Positions 10,406 through 21,611 of a stretch of DNA of 64,000 nt are shown one piece after another. The notes beneath the pieces are model-generated. The model was not told the DNA's origin and searched no databases. It worked only from the letters and a program-made list of their open reading frames with translations. Both the position numbers and the translations under genes were made by a program. Positions within the stretch are counted from its first letter, which is position 1, and each line of letters starts with the position of its first letter. This DNA comes from Schistosoma mansoni (lineage: Eukaryota; Platyhelminthes; Trematoda; Strigeidida; Schistosomatidae): the NCBI RefSeq assembly GCF_000237925.1, contig NC_031496.1, positions 27,273,510 through 27,337,509 of the forward strand. The letters are read 5' to 3'.

Positions 10406-13400
10406 TCTTTCAATTATAAAGGTGTTACGGACAAAAGAGTTGTCAAACCCTGAATATCTATGCGCTCTTTAATGGTTTTGTATGACAAAACACATAACAC
10501 ATCTACTAACTACCATCAAAGAAGAAATGCATTCCTCTTCACACACAAGAAATCAGTTTCCGTATATCAAAAGTAGAATTCGAGGGAGATTCTCATTACC
10601 ATTTTTCAAATACCATAGTAAAAAAATATCCCCATGTCAATGACTTTTTATCACTTCAACAAAATATGGGTTTTACAAGGAATATATTATTCCTATTTAA
10701 TGTTGAACTGATGGTAGTTTCTGAAAAAACGAAGATTAATAAAATTTCCCCAACTGTTTTAAATAAGTACGACGAATTTATCACACGTTTAATTATCTTT
10801 AGATGGAATTATCAGGTTCAACTGAAGTAGTGGATCCTTGAAAAAGAATTAGGCGAACGAATTATTTTGAACAATCACTGTTGTTCTAATTTTCTCTGAA
10901 ATTTTTTACTTCAACCAAAAATACCGACACTTCAGGAATACTCAGATTAACATTTTATATGGTAGAGTTCGAAATTACCTGAAGAATCTCTTATTCAGAG
11001 AGGAGTGAGTAGATTGCTCTACACATTAAACCTCACACCTATTGGTGACAAATTCAAGTCTTACTCCATTTATTTTAGACAACTGAACAAAAATGTGACC
11101 CGATTTTTGAGTTCCATAAAGTTCAAACGGTTTGACTTATTTTGTCTTGTGAAAATAGCGCTTAGCATGAGAGATTACTGATCCTTACTTGAGACTATGA
11201 TTAAAAAAAGAGATTGATCGGAAGTGATCAAATCAACAAGTATTTAAAAAGTAACCGGATTAATGTTGTCAGTTGATTAAAATGCTTTGGCATATAAAGT
11301 ATTTAACGGTAATGTTAACAATATATTCCGTAAACCTGATAATAATTAACAAATTCATTTTATTCCTAGAAATTTACGCGATACTCAGTACGGCGAATGT
11401 CATTTATTTTTATTTCGTAAATCAATCTATTTTTTATGTATCACGACTATAAGATATCCTGGGACTAATCTGTATCACTAAGCAAAATCAGTTTAAATTA
11501 TGGGATATATGCTAGGAAATTGTCGTTATGGTCTTTCAATCATTGAACACTAAACTGTGGCATTGATTGTTTACCGTTAACTGATTAACGTACGAGGCAC
11601 AATTCAATCGGAGAAGCTAGCCCTTTAAATGAATTTTGCACTTCCCGAGGTTTACTCTAAAACTAGTAACATTTTAAGTCTACAATACTGTCGCATGGAA
11701 CGGACAAAAATTAAGCACTTCAAACAATAAAAATGACGAGTAAGCAATCAACAAAACCAACTGAATATCCCCCAAACTATAGTAAAGCATTGTTGAAGGC
11801 TTTTAACAGTACTTTACAGGAAACCAATTTCTCAGAAATTGAGCAGTATTTAGCCTTATCCTCTGACAATATCGTTTACATTAAAGATAAATGAGAGTAT
11901 ATTATAATTTAAATGCACCGTGCGCTTTAGAGACCGGACGCTTGTCCAGGTTCGTTTTTTGAAATTTTGACAGAATACCCAGGACAGTCCTATCTGATGT
12001 TGTTGAAAACACTCACATGAAACACTTCTATCAAAAGTGTATTTGTGATAAAAATTGAACACTAACGAATTACTGTTGCACTGAGTGTTAGGCCAAACAT
12101 GACTCACGTTTCCAAATTTAGATTACCAGGTTTCGTCCAATAAGCTGTCTTTAGTCGAATTAGAATGTCAGAACATACTAAAGATTAAAGCCATAAAAGA
12201 TCTAAGGAAATGATTCTAACATGTTCGGTTGATGTATTTAGTGTAATTTATGATACATTCAGATGACATCTTGTAGTGTAAACGGAATATTCATGATGTT
12301 AAGTCGTTTAATATGTTGTTGAAGATAAAGAAAGTAGCCGAGATTTTCCAACTAATTAGTTGCTAGTAATCAAACGGCCAAACAACCATTTGCAAAATTT
12401 ACAATACTATGCGGTTTGCATATTTTCGGAGGAATAATTGAGGAGATACGGCTCAGGAGTTCAGAAACTCAACTTCAAACCAGTGAGTCATGAGACGGGA
12501 CCCCGCTTGACTTATAAAAGGGTTAAATATACGTGGCTAACAGACTAATGTATGAACCCACACAAATAGTTGTTACTTGCACTAGAGAGAACATTTCTTA
12601 TACTAGTGTACTTCTAGATTTTTAGTAATCGGTTTAAATTATATTTGGTGTACACAAATCTACTAAGACTATCATATAAATATACTAAACCGAACTAGCA
12701 GGTGTCATGGATATTTATTCGAAAAACACATAACAGTAATAACAAGTTGTTAATTTACGTAGAACTTAGAGTGATGCGTATAAATCAAGAAAAATTGCTT
12801 CAAGTCATTCATTAAATTTCCTAGTAGAAGGGATATAGAATTTCACATTTGTCAAGAACAGCATTACTCGTCATACATACTTCTCTAACTTATATACTAC
12901 AGACAATCCATCAATAGTTGTTACCCAAAAAGCAGACAGAGAAATACCATCAGTTTGGGAAATAATTTATTCAATAATGCTGAAGCTTTTGTTAAATATT
13001 TTACAAACGAGTGTCATATAAAAGTTAAAAATTATGGTTCCAGATCAACTTTACCAAAAGTTTGAGTAGTTTTCAGGTTTATCGCCAGCATTCATAGTAC
13101 GCTAAAAAAAGTAAACGGGGAAATCGCATACAGTATATCGCTTAAATTTATCTAACATATGGAAAATGAATACAAGAACAAAAATCATGTTATGAATGAT
13201 GACGCGGAAATACAATGATCATATTCGTTTAGCGGAGAAAATGTATTTAATATTGCGTTGAATACACCCATAAAATGATTTTGTAAGCATAGAATTGAAG
13301 GCATAAATCTATCTCTTCTTCCAAACTAGGGAAACAGGTAAGACAATTACATCGATAAATAGAAAAATTCTGTAAGGTACGGAACGAAACATTTATTTTC

Positions 13401-13629
13401 CATGTTTGCTTTTAATTTTGCAACAAAATCGAAATGACTGTCGGAAGACTTTTGGCAAGCTGTACTACTGAGACTTTACAACTATTGAAATCTCTCCATA
13501 GTTCCTGTTTTAAAACGACTAACAGTCCAGATCATAAGTTTTGATTTATATAGCAAAGAAGTAATCAACTAACGAAATATTTGATCATCATTGTTAAAAT
13601 TAACCATGGTGTATTAGACAATGAACCAT
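10406..13629. other. Intergenic, no gene seen
   Basis: About 3.2 kb of AT-rich DNA with frequent stops in all frames. The longest ORF (11856-12107, minus) shows no domain. Nothing supported. Confidence 0.5.
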
Positions 13630-13642
13630 AAAGCCACAAATG
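13630..13642. repeat. Left target-site duplication of the LINE/tRNA insertion
   Basis: AAAGCCACAAATG, identical to 14828-14840, which directly follows the element's short tetranucleotide-like tail. Confidence 0.85.
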
Positions 13643-14827
13643 ATGTTGCGGTGATACGTGCGTATTTTCGGATGGGATGATGAATGACGGTGTTATTGTG
13701 ATAGTGTAGGTCATCAACTGTGACCAATTAGAAGTGGTTTGCGTCGGCCGGGAGTCGAACCCGGGTCGCCCGCGTGGCAGGCGAGCATTCTACCATTGAA
13801 CCACCGACGCCCGACCACTATAAGCAACAATGCAGGCATGTTCGGGATGCGGTTCTCTCCCTCGAAGTGCAAAATGTTACTTCAGGATTGGGTTGCATCG
13901 ACACCTGAACTAATGATAGGGAGTGAAGTAGTTGAGTGTGTTGACAGCTTCACTTATTTTGGGAGTCTCATCAGCCCTTGTGGTCTGGTGTGTGACGAAA
14001 TCTCAGCACGGATACAGAAGGCTCGTCTAGCTTTTGCGAACTTGCGTCATTTATGGCGTAGGCGAGATACCCGTCTAGCAACAAAAGGACGGGTTTACTG
14101 CGCAGCAGTCCGTTCCGTCCTACTTTATGGAAGTGAAACATGGCCGGTAAGAGTAGAGGATATTCGTAGGCTACTAGTGTTCGATCATAGGTGTCTTTGA
14201 CGCATTGCTCGTATATCCTGGGACCACCGAGTAAGTAATGCAGATGTTAGGAAACGGGTACTAGGTAAGGATGGCAAATCGATTGATGAAGTAGTGAAAC
14301 TTCATCAGTTGAGATGACTGGGACACGTGTTACGTATGCCCAACCACCGACTGCCCCGACGTGCAATGCTTTATGGTGTAGGAGCAGGTTGGAAGAAAGC
14401 TAGGGGCGGCCAGACCAAAACATGGCATAAATCCATGAAGTCACTGACAAGTGGACTGGGTCATGTTGGTAGGTGTAGACTACCTGGTTAGGATTCGCGA
14501 GATGATAGCAGCCGATGGTTAGAGACCTTGAATGACATGGCTCAAAATCGTTTGCAATGGCGAAGGTGCATCCACTCTTTGTGTTCTACCAAATTCTAAT
14601 CTGAATTCTTCATGTCTGTATCCTTTTTCTCTCTCCAAATTTATTTCACTGTATTATATTCCTTCAATAACATCTTCAAACCCTAATCTTTCACATTAAT
14701 GCTTATACTCTTACTACTTCTACCAATATGGGATTTGAATCGACAACTTCATCTCTGTGCTAATGTGGTATGGCAACTCGAACTGATGTACGTACGTACG
14801 AAGTTCTACGTTGTAACTGACTGACTG
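13643..14827 (+). mobile_element. 5'-truncated RTE-like LINE insertion carrying a tRNA-Gly gene at its 5' end
   Basis: The insertion is bounded by perfect 13-bp duplications. Positions 13643-13739 are unassigned, 13740-13810 is an antisense tRNA-Gly gene, and from about 13825 the plus strand encodes the C-terminal half of a LINE polyprotein: MRFSPSKCKMLLQDW, FTYFGSLIS, RLAFANLRHLWRRRD, VRSVLLYGSETWPVR, HQLR and ARGGQTKTWHKSM. The open piece ends at 14200 (stop), and the related frame continues to about 14600. A non-coding 3' tail with GTACGTACGTAC and ending ACTGACTGACTG leads into the right duplication. Tetranucleotide-like tails and target duplications are as expected for target-primed RTE-type insertion. 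An ORF 13739-14200 that starts in the tRNA is an accident of the junction. Confidence 0.85.
13740..13810 (-). tRNA. tRNA-Gly(GCC): tRNA-Gly (anticodon GCC)
   Basis: The reverse complement folds into a full cloverleaf. The acceptor stem GCGTCGG pairs with CCGACGC (7 of 7) and is followed by discriminator A. The D arm contains an A box, TGGTTCAATGG. The anticodon stem CTCGC/GCGGG closes the loop CTGCCAC with anticodon GCC. The T arm CCGGG/CCCGG contains B box GGTTCGACTCC. There is no intron. I see no run of four or more T on the minus strand within about 100 bp downstream, so pol III termination, and hence expression, is doubtful. It lies inside a target-duplication-bounded LINE insertion, in antisense to the LINE. 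Confidence 0.93.
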
Positions 14828-14840
14828 AAAGCCACAAATG
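14828..14840. repeat. Right target-site duplication of the LINE/tRNA insertion
   Basis: AAAGCCACAAATG, perfect match to 13630-13642. Confidence 0.85.
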
Positions 14841-15236
14841 CTTCTTATAACCAATCGATAAAGACTGGTAACAGCCGAGTAGCTGACAATTATTGTCTAC
14901 GTACATGTTAACCAAAAGTGACACTACAGTAATTTGTGCTGAGTGTGATTATAACGTACATTACAATAAATATACATAAGAAGTCAGTAAGTAGCAACGA
15001 ATTTGACAATCCGAAATCAGACATTCTTCAGAAAATAAATTGTGGTTTATATAAATAAAATACAACTGAAAAAAACTACGGAGTAAAAGTAAGAAAAAAA
15101 TACTCTTACATGAGATGACTGCGATCTCCTTGCTCAGTAGAGTTATGCACTTTGGCGATACTGAGTACTTCTAACAAATTCATGTCAAATGGTCAAGATC
15201 AGATACAAAAATATTCACCCTTCATTTCCAGATTAA
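14841..15236. other. Short intergenic spacer, 3' flank of taspase-1
   Basis: No gene seen. It would contain the 3' UTR of the minus-strand taspase-1 gene; I did not find a convincing poly(A) signal close to the stop. Confidence 0.4.
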
Positions 15237-16343
15237 CTATATGGTATATGCGTAGACTTCTATATAGGTAGGTTTATCAATTTGCTTGCGTGATACATGG
15301 ACAGATGGCTTTTTCATAATACTCGGTAGGTAGTGGCCAACACTCATCGATCGTGTTGAGTGTCCAAAAAACACCTCCACATTAGGAAAGTCAATTCGTT
15401 CAAAATTAGCGTAAACTCCAGCAACTCCAGCAAATTTCTCCATATCACAGGAAAGATACTTAGAATTTAAAAACCCATCAGTGAGAGATGAGTGGACTAT
15501 TTCGGAAACGGAAATAGAGTCACCATTAAAACGTTCTGCAGAACGCTGAGCAAGTTGAGTTCTTATAAGTTGTTCACCAGTACCTGAAGTAACAACCCCA
15601 ATACTAGAAAATGAACTGAGTTCTTCTGCCCAACAACCACAGCCATATGTACACGCTTGACCTAGACGACCTTCATACTTCATTGCAATACCACCACTAG
15701 AAGATGCTGCAGCAATCTTCCCTTCTATATCAATACAAACAGCACCTACAGTATCAAATCTATGGACACGAGACCTTTTCAACTCAGGAACATTTTCATG
15801 ATGATTAAAATGAGGATCCCTTGTAGTTGCATTCATTTCGTTCCCATTAAATAACCAACTTTTGTATTTTTCCCATGAAACCCGTGAATGTTTTGTGACG
15901 AGATCACTATTATCAACAGAATATCCTTTTGACGCAGCCCACACATGAGCACCATCACCAACAAGTACAGATGGAGGAACGCGTCCTAACTCACCCACAG
16001 GGTGGTCAATTTGTGACTGTAACAGAAGCCTTGCAACCTTTACAGGATTCTTCATATTACGAACAGCTCCAATCCCGGCAAACTGAAGGGTAGAACCACT
16101 CATTATTCCCGCATCACATTCCACATAGCCATTAATACTCAGATTACTGCCGATTCCTGCATTGGTTAATGGACAGTCTTCTAAATACGCTACAGCTGCT
16201 TCCACCGCGTCGATGGCACTTTTGTGATCAACTGACAAAAGTCTTCCAGCCAATGAGCAGGCCTCAGAACACAATTTATTATATTTCTTTTCTTTCGATT
16301 TAGAGTGATATCCGGCACCAGCGTGTACGACGACACATGCCAT
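15237..16343 (-). CDS. TASP1: Threonine aspartase 1 (taspase-1), intronless
   Basis: Single open frame of 368 aa, start ATG at 16343. Taspase-1 is an N-terminal-nucleophile (Ntn) hydrolase of the asparaginase-2 family that cuts after Asp in MLL-type histone methyltransferases and TFIIA. Seen here: VVHAGAGYHSKSKEKKYNK at the N-terminus, LEDCPLTNAGIGSNLSINGY and VECDAGIMSGSTLQFAGIGA (residues 54-93), RVPPSVLVGDGAH (121-133), then the autocleavage site RFD|TVGAVCID with nucleophile Thr198, SSSGGIAMKYEGRLGQACTYGCGCW in the beta subunit, STSG-like TSGTGEQLIRTQLA and SMSVGHYLPS near the end. All active-site blocks are present and the length is close to the animal enzymes, whose N-terminal extension is longer. 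The absence of introns is notable: either this is the normal schistosome gene or an old retrocopy. No disabling change seen. Confidence 0.93.
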   Translation of the reverse strand: MACVVVHAGAGYHSKSKEKKYNKLCSEACSLAGRLLSVDHKSAIDAVEAAVAYLEDCPLTNAGIGSNLSINGYVECDAGIMSGSTLQFAGIGAVRNMKNPVKVARLLLQSQIDHPVGELGRVPPSVLVGDGAHVWAASKGYSVDNSDLVTKHSRVSWEKYKSWLFNGNEMNATTRDPHFNHHENVPELKRSRVHRFDTVGAVCIDIEGKIAAASSSGGIAMKYEGRLGQACTYGCGCWAEELSSFSSIGVVTSGTGEQLIRTQLAQRSAERFNGDSISVSEIVHSSLTDGFLNSKYLSCDMEKFAGVAGVYANFERIDFPNVEVFFGHSTRSMSVGHYLPSIMKKPSVHVSRKQIDKPTYIEVYAYTI

Positions 16344-16964
16344 GAGATAACAAATAGATGTGTTTTACTGGGAAATGTGAGAAATATGGAAAACAGTTAA
16401 ATCAGTACATGTTAAAAAACTCAGGTGAAAAAGTTGATTCTGATGACTCAAACGATTAACAAACGTACTCCGAAATCATCTTGTGGACATTCGTTATAAC
16501 TCGAGTAATTAAAATAATAATTTTGCTCAACCTATATGTTGCAGGGATAACAGAAGCATAAACAACGAGGGCAAGCTAATTCACTTGCTGGTGAAAATTA
16601 TATAGCTTAGACAAACAAATAAGACACAATTGTATTTAGCAAGTTGTAAAAGGTTACATCAAGACAGATAAATAAACTGTAGCACTTAAGAGTGGGAAAA
16701 AAATTAGTGGAGAAGCATATTTTGATATCTTCACAAATAAACTGAATTAATGACCAATAAAAACCAATTCAGGACAAGAAAAAGTTTTGTACCCAAAGGA
16801 AAAAATCCAAATTTTCTAGAGATTTTGGGATGCCATGAAAATACGTTCCTCTGAAGGTTTCTATTCAAAAAAACATCTACATGACCTATCTCATAATAAT
16901 TCTAAAGTTGCCAGACTACTTGTCGAAATAAAAAAAGGAAACAAATGCTTTTGTATGATGACCC
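16344..16964. other. Upstream flank of taspase-1, no gene seen
   Basis: AT-rich spacer between the taspase-1 start and an RTE copy; it would hold the taspase-1 promoter and 5' UTR, but no specific element can be pointed to. Confidence 0.4.
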
Positions 16965-18745
16965 CAAATACCCCGGTACGACGGAGGGTGGGGAAAGTTC
17001 GATTTCTCTCTCGAAATGCACTCACATGACCACGCATATACAGCCACTGTTAGGGAAGTCCTACTCACTGCCTTCCCACGTCGGGGTGTTGTTTACGAAA
17101 TTGAGAGGAAAACAAACCAGATGTCCGGTGCTCTAACCAGGTTAGTGGACATGTAAGACCATCTAGTGAAGTTGGTAAATCCTGATTTCAAACCAATGGT
17201 GCACATGGGCTCCAGGATTTTGAGGGATAAAATGGCGCGTGAACCTATTGTTGGTCACCAGCCACCATGGGACTGCATCTCCGAACGTTGCCCCACTGCC
17301 TTGTGGATTAGATCTTTAGGTCAAAGGCTCGGGGTGTGGCTCATAAGGAAACCACCTGCCTCAGTCTGGGCACTCCGGACAGTATCCAAGCCCACACACA
17401 AATCAAATGATAGTTACTACTGGAGAAATTATTCTTACTTCAACTCTCATCCAGCCAAATCATATTCACAATCATTTGATAACACTCCTTTTTATTTCTT
17501 TTATACTACGTCACTTATCCACTTCCTTTTACTTTAATTTTGTATTTTATTTTTCAAGTTATACAGCAGCTCACCTATGGTGGAAACCCTGTCCTATCTA
17601 AACGGTCTTGAGTCACTGATTGGTCGAAAGTTGAATGCTACCATCGCCTATGAATATTGAATCAATATTTATGAAACCAAGCACACCATTCAAACCGACC
17701 TCCTTCAAAGTTCGCACACTAATGAAGATCAGATAACAGATAGGGTTGGCTATGCTACTATGCGATGATACACTAGCCATGAAATCTGCACTTGATTATT
17801 TGGGAATTAGTGTCTGTCGGTAAGGTATGTGCTTTGCACCTTCGAAGTGCAAAGCGCTTTTACAAGACTGACAGGACTCTGATCCTGCATTCACTCTGAG
17901 TAGTGAGTGGATAGAAGTAGTCGAGTTCGTGTATCTGGGTAGTTGTGTAAGTGTTGGTGGTTGAGTGAGTGGTGAAATCAATTCACGAATGGTGGAAGCC
18001 AGGCCAGCTTATGCCCATCTTGGCCATCTTTTGTGCCTTCGTGATGTTAGTCTGGCTGTGAAAGTTCGGATCTACAACGCGTAGGTGAGAGGAGGTTTTC
18101 TCTATGCCTGTGAGACCTGACCTCTTTAATTTGAGGATGTTAGATGACCAACTGTGTTTGATAATCGTTGTATCCGAAGGATTACTGATATCTGGTTGCA
18201 ACATCATGTTAGCAATGTAGAAGTTTGGCATCTTGTGTCCGTGCACAGCGTCGATAATTCATCTGGTGTCAGTATATTGAAACATTGACTTGTGACACTG
18301 ACTTCAGTGGGTTGGACATGTCTTACGAATGTCGTCCCAGAAAACTCCGCATTGTGGATTATTTGCCGATGTTGGGACTGGTTGGAAAAAGAGGAGTAGT
18401 GGTCAGTGTATGACATGGTATCGCGGTATGAAAGAAAGTTGGACTGACTTCTGTTGATCTTTCACGACTCCCTAGTTGGGTTCCTGAAGATGGCGCAACA
18501 CAGCGGCTTGAGACGTTATGAGGCATGTCTCAGAATAGAAGCCAGTGGATATCCTGCTGTAACTTTCTCTTGCTTTGTTCATAAAAGTGAACGTAGCTTT
18601 TTTAACTGGGAATTTTTTCTGGTTGTATTTTTCTTAATTGAACAGTTTCTCCTACTATTATTATTACTTCACTCTCGTACAGTAGTTTCTGTTTGCTGTT
18701 CCTTTTCATCATACACACTTTACATTTTGTATCTCTTCACACACT
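16965..18745 (+). mobile_element. SR3-like RTE LINE copy, internally deleted
   Basis: 16965-17640 matches the 5' leader of the element at 47222-47652 (minus), including the translated blocks PWDCISERCPTALW and LGQRLGVW. From about 17755 it matches the C-terminal RT part at 58864-59690 almost base for base, including the same out-of-frame stretches. The endonuclease and most of the RT are missing between the two parts. 18600-18745 is 3' UTR-like. Several stops and frame breaks occur in the RT-derived part. Confidence 0.8.
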
Positions 18746-18911
18746 AGCATATGATTCAACTTGCTTACATAGTATCGCCATAGGATTTTCATGATCCTGT
18801 AGAAAATAATATAACCAAACACGTGGGGTGGTCGAAAATACTATTTAGAGGGCCTAGTTTAACAAGCATAAAACAAACAGCTTCACGCTGTTGCAAAGTA
18901 CACCTAAGGGC

Positions 18912-19661
18912 GGTAGGATTAAACTATACTGCCGAACCAATCAGAAGCTTTCGCGGGTTTTCACGGTCACGGCGCTAAGTTCGGTACCTGATGCTTACAT
19001 ACAATCGTTTTAGAGTGGATTTTAGGGAAGACGTGATAATTCAGCGTCTACAAGAGAAGTGATCATAAGATTTTGGCATGAAATTCAATTATCCATTTGG
19101 ATAAATAGAGTTTTGGCATTATAGCTGATGTCAGTTCGTGATGAAAACCCCAAGTATAATTCCTAGCCTTAACCATGAACTGTAAATCATAATTTGAATT
19201 CTTCACACAGGTTTATAACCCTCATTTGGTCTTAGTTATTATTTGACACTCTCAAAGTCACTCTAGCGTCTCTCAAAGGTCATTCATAAATTATAGCCTC
19301 ACCCTTAACCCGAAACCTTAACTCTAACCCTAAATCGTAAACCATACCAATATACTAACATTATTGAAGCTATGTGGTCGAGGCTAAAAGAATTTTTGAG
19401 ACATTATCATGGTTTCGGATGTCGACTACTATGAAGCCATATGGATGTGCTCCTGTGCCGTATGCACCATGATTTTAGAACTTCTGAACCTATATCTGAC
19501 CTTCAGAAGTTTTTGACTCATGTAAAAGAAGTGTTCCCACTTTAATTCTTCGGTTTTGTATAATAAATTTTTACTGTATACTAACTGTCCTCTGATTGAC
19601 TCATATTTCTCAAGGTCATTTAAGATTCGTTCAAAGGTTGGCAGTATAGTTTAATCCTACC
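18912..19661. mobile_element. Short element with terminal inverted repeats (MITE-like)
   Basis: The left end GGTAGGATTAAACTATACTG at 18912 is matched in reverse complement at 19661-19642; the repeats extend to about 26 bp with one single-base difference. The element is 750 bp with no coding frame, so a non-autonomous DNA transposon is likely. The interior (19090-19300) is shared with 34590-34880. It also contains a run of degenerate CCCTAA-like motifs at 19302-19342. No clear target duplication was found. Confidence 0.65.
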
Positions 19662-19680
19662 AACCGAGTAGTGAATTACT

Positions 19681-19778
19681 AGAATTCTCTACCAGTAAAC
19701 GTAATGTCAACAACTTTTGTTGATATATTCAAAATAAAGTTGAACCTCCACGATGTTGCAGATTGCAAGGAATAAAAT
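19681..19778 (+). pseudogene. Possible C-terminal remnant of a LINE ORF2
   Basis: Open stretch NSLPVNVMSTTFVDIFKIKL followed by NLHDVADCKE and a stop. The pattern N.LP..V....VD.FK..L is that of the extreme C-terminus of CR1/RTE-type LINE proteins. Too short to classify. Confidence 0.35.
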
Positions 19779-20289
19779 AGGTCGATAGACCTATCCTTAA
19801 CAGTGAAGACTGAGTAAACTTGGCCTTGTAAAAGAGTGGGTAAACAAACAGTAGTGACGAACTAAACAGTTCAAGATCGCGATTTTTATTTCAAAAAAAC
19901 CACATGGTACAAAGAGAGTAGAAACTTTAATTACCGTGGCTTAAATGTCAACAACTTATGGCCAAGCGCGAAGACTGTGAGTGCCTCACGCTTCATATGT
20001 GGCGGCAAACTTTGGGATAAAGTATCAGCATTTTATACGTCAATTGAAAAAAGCTAATTTATCTAGTACCTTTTTTGTGTCTGGGAATCATTAACTGTTA
20101 ATGTGCTGGTTGTAAGTATATGAACATTCAGTGTCTTTTTGGTGTTTCAGTATAAAAAAAAGTATTTTATTTTTACTCGCATATCAATCTTAATGAATAG
20201 TAACATATCCTAAACCAGAATCAGTTGGTGTTGACAACTGGCTTTACAAACTATGTACTAAAAAGTATAGCAAGGGAGAGGACGATGAT
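19779..20289. other. Intergenic, no gene seen
   Basis: AT-rich DNA with no supported feature. Confidence 0.4.
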
Positions 20290-21600
20290 AATTGAAGTAC
20301 CATATTAGTTTGTAGGGTTAGTGAAATGTCACCGAGTGCTAACCAAATCATCCGGCAGTTGTGTCGCTGAATATCGAACAGTTCATCGATCCCCGTTAAG
20401 GGCGACGACAACCAGTGCACACTATTAAATCGTTCACCATGGTGGTCGAACTTTCGCTTGTGCCTACTCTAACTAATAAATTTCTGTAATAACGTCCTTT
20501 GTGTAATACGGTCTTCAAAGCAGTAATAGTACGACTAAGGGGTAAACCTTATTAGGTGCTGACCGCGAGGTGTGACTTCGAAGTTAGCTGTTCGTCACAT
20601 CATTTCCGTCTCACTCGAATAGACCCTTATTCATTCGACATTGGTGACCTACAAGATCATTAGGACAAATGGCCAGTGAAATGTCACTGGGCCTAAGCCT
20701 AATCATCAGGCAGTCAAATCACTATATAACGAGCAGTTTACCAATCCCCATCAAGGTCAAGAACAACCAACGTCAATTAATCATTTGCACGCTATGGACT
20801 TTCCTATGTGGTAGTAGCTCTAAATAAATCCCCAAAATCAATAGCTCTGTAGGTGTTCGAGATTGGATGCTTACTACATTAGTTTCAGTGGACTCATTCA
20901 GCTGAATTCGCTCGGTCGTGCATCCGTACCACATCACGTTTTGGAACGGCGTGCGCAACATCTCCTAAGATCATTAGCCAGATTAGATCAGTCACTTCTC
21001 CATATATTGATAACCCATCAAATATATCTTCCAACCTCCTCGCTTCCGACTTTTGATTTCACTGCGTGGGCGCGATTTGATTATAGAAGTTGTTGCTAGT
21101 AAAGTGTTGTCAAACTACAGTACTTGTGGTATCTTCACGGTAGTGGTCTCATTATGTTTCTTGTATCTATTCTTAACAATACATTTCTGCAATAACACTG
21201 TTTTATTTACACAGTCATCAATGTATCCATAGAACCTGGATACGTCGAAGGAGAAATCCACGTGAGGTACTAACCGTGAAATGTTGATTCGATGTGAGCT
21301 GGTAGGTCACGTCATTCCCGTCAAACTAGAGTAATCCCCCAATGATTCAAACAGATCTCTAACATTGCTGATCAACAGGCAGAAGTGGGTAAACGTTGGA
21401 TTGCTAATGTGGTTTAGATTCTCTGCTCAGGCGAATAATTTTCTCTGAGTTTCACTCTTAATGATGAGTGGCTTAGTCGTGACGCTTCAGAATTGTTTTG
21501 AAAAATACCATCGACATAAACTTTGAGTAGAATTAAAGTATTTGGATGGTCAGTGAGATTTCACTACCCCGTAGCCAAATTACAGATCAGGCTGAATGAT
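20290..21600. repeat. Mosaic of diverged dispersed-repeat units
   Basis: A segment starting AGTGAAATGTCACC at 20317 recurs diverged at 20676 (359 bp later) and more weakly at about 21547. A second segment at 20442-20641 recurs at about 21139-21350. A third segment, 20909-21060 (CGCTCGGTCGTGCATCC, ACCACATCACG, AATATATCTTCCAAC), is related to the dispersed repeat at 10247-10405. No coding frame. Confidence 0.55.
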
Positions 21601-21611
21601 CTAAAAGCACA

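Noticed and set aside
13739-14200. A 153-aa protein starting RRPGVEPGSPAWQ
   Set aside because: The first part is the antisense translation of tRNA-Gly and the rest is LINE; the fusion is a junction artefact.
17796-18416. Minus-strand ORFs repeated at 58902-59525
   Set aside because: They are antisense shadows of the SR3-like RT region present in both RTE copies.
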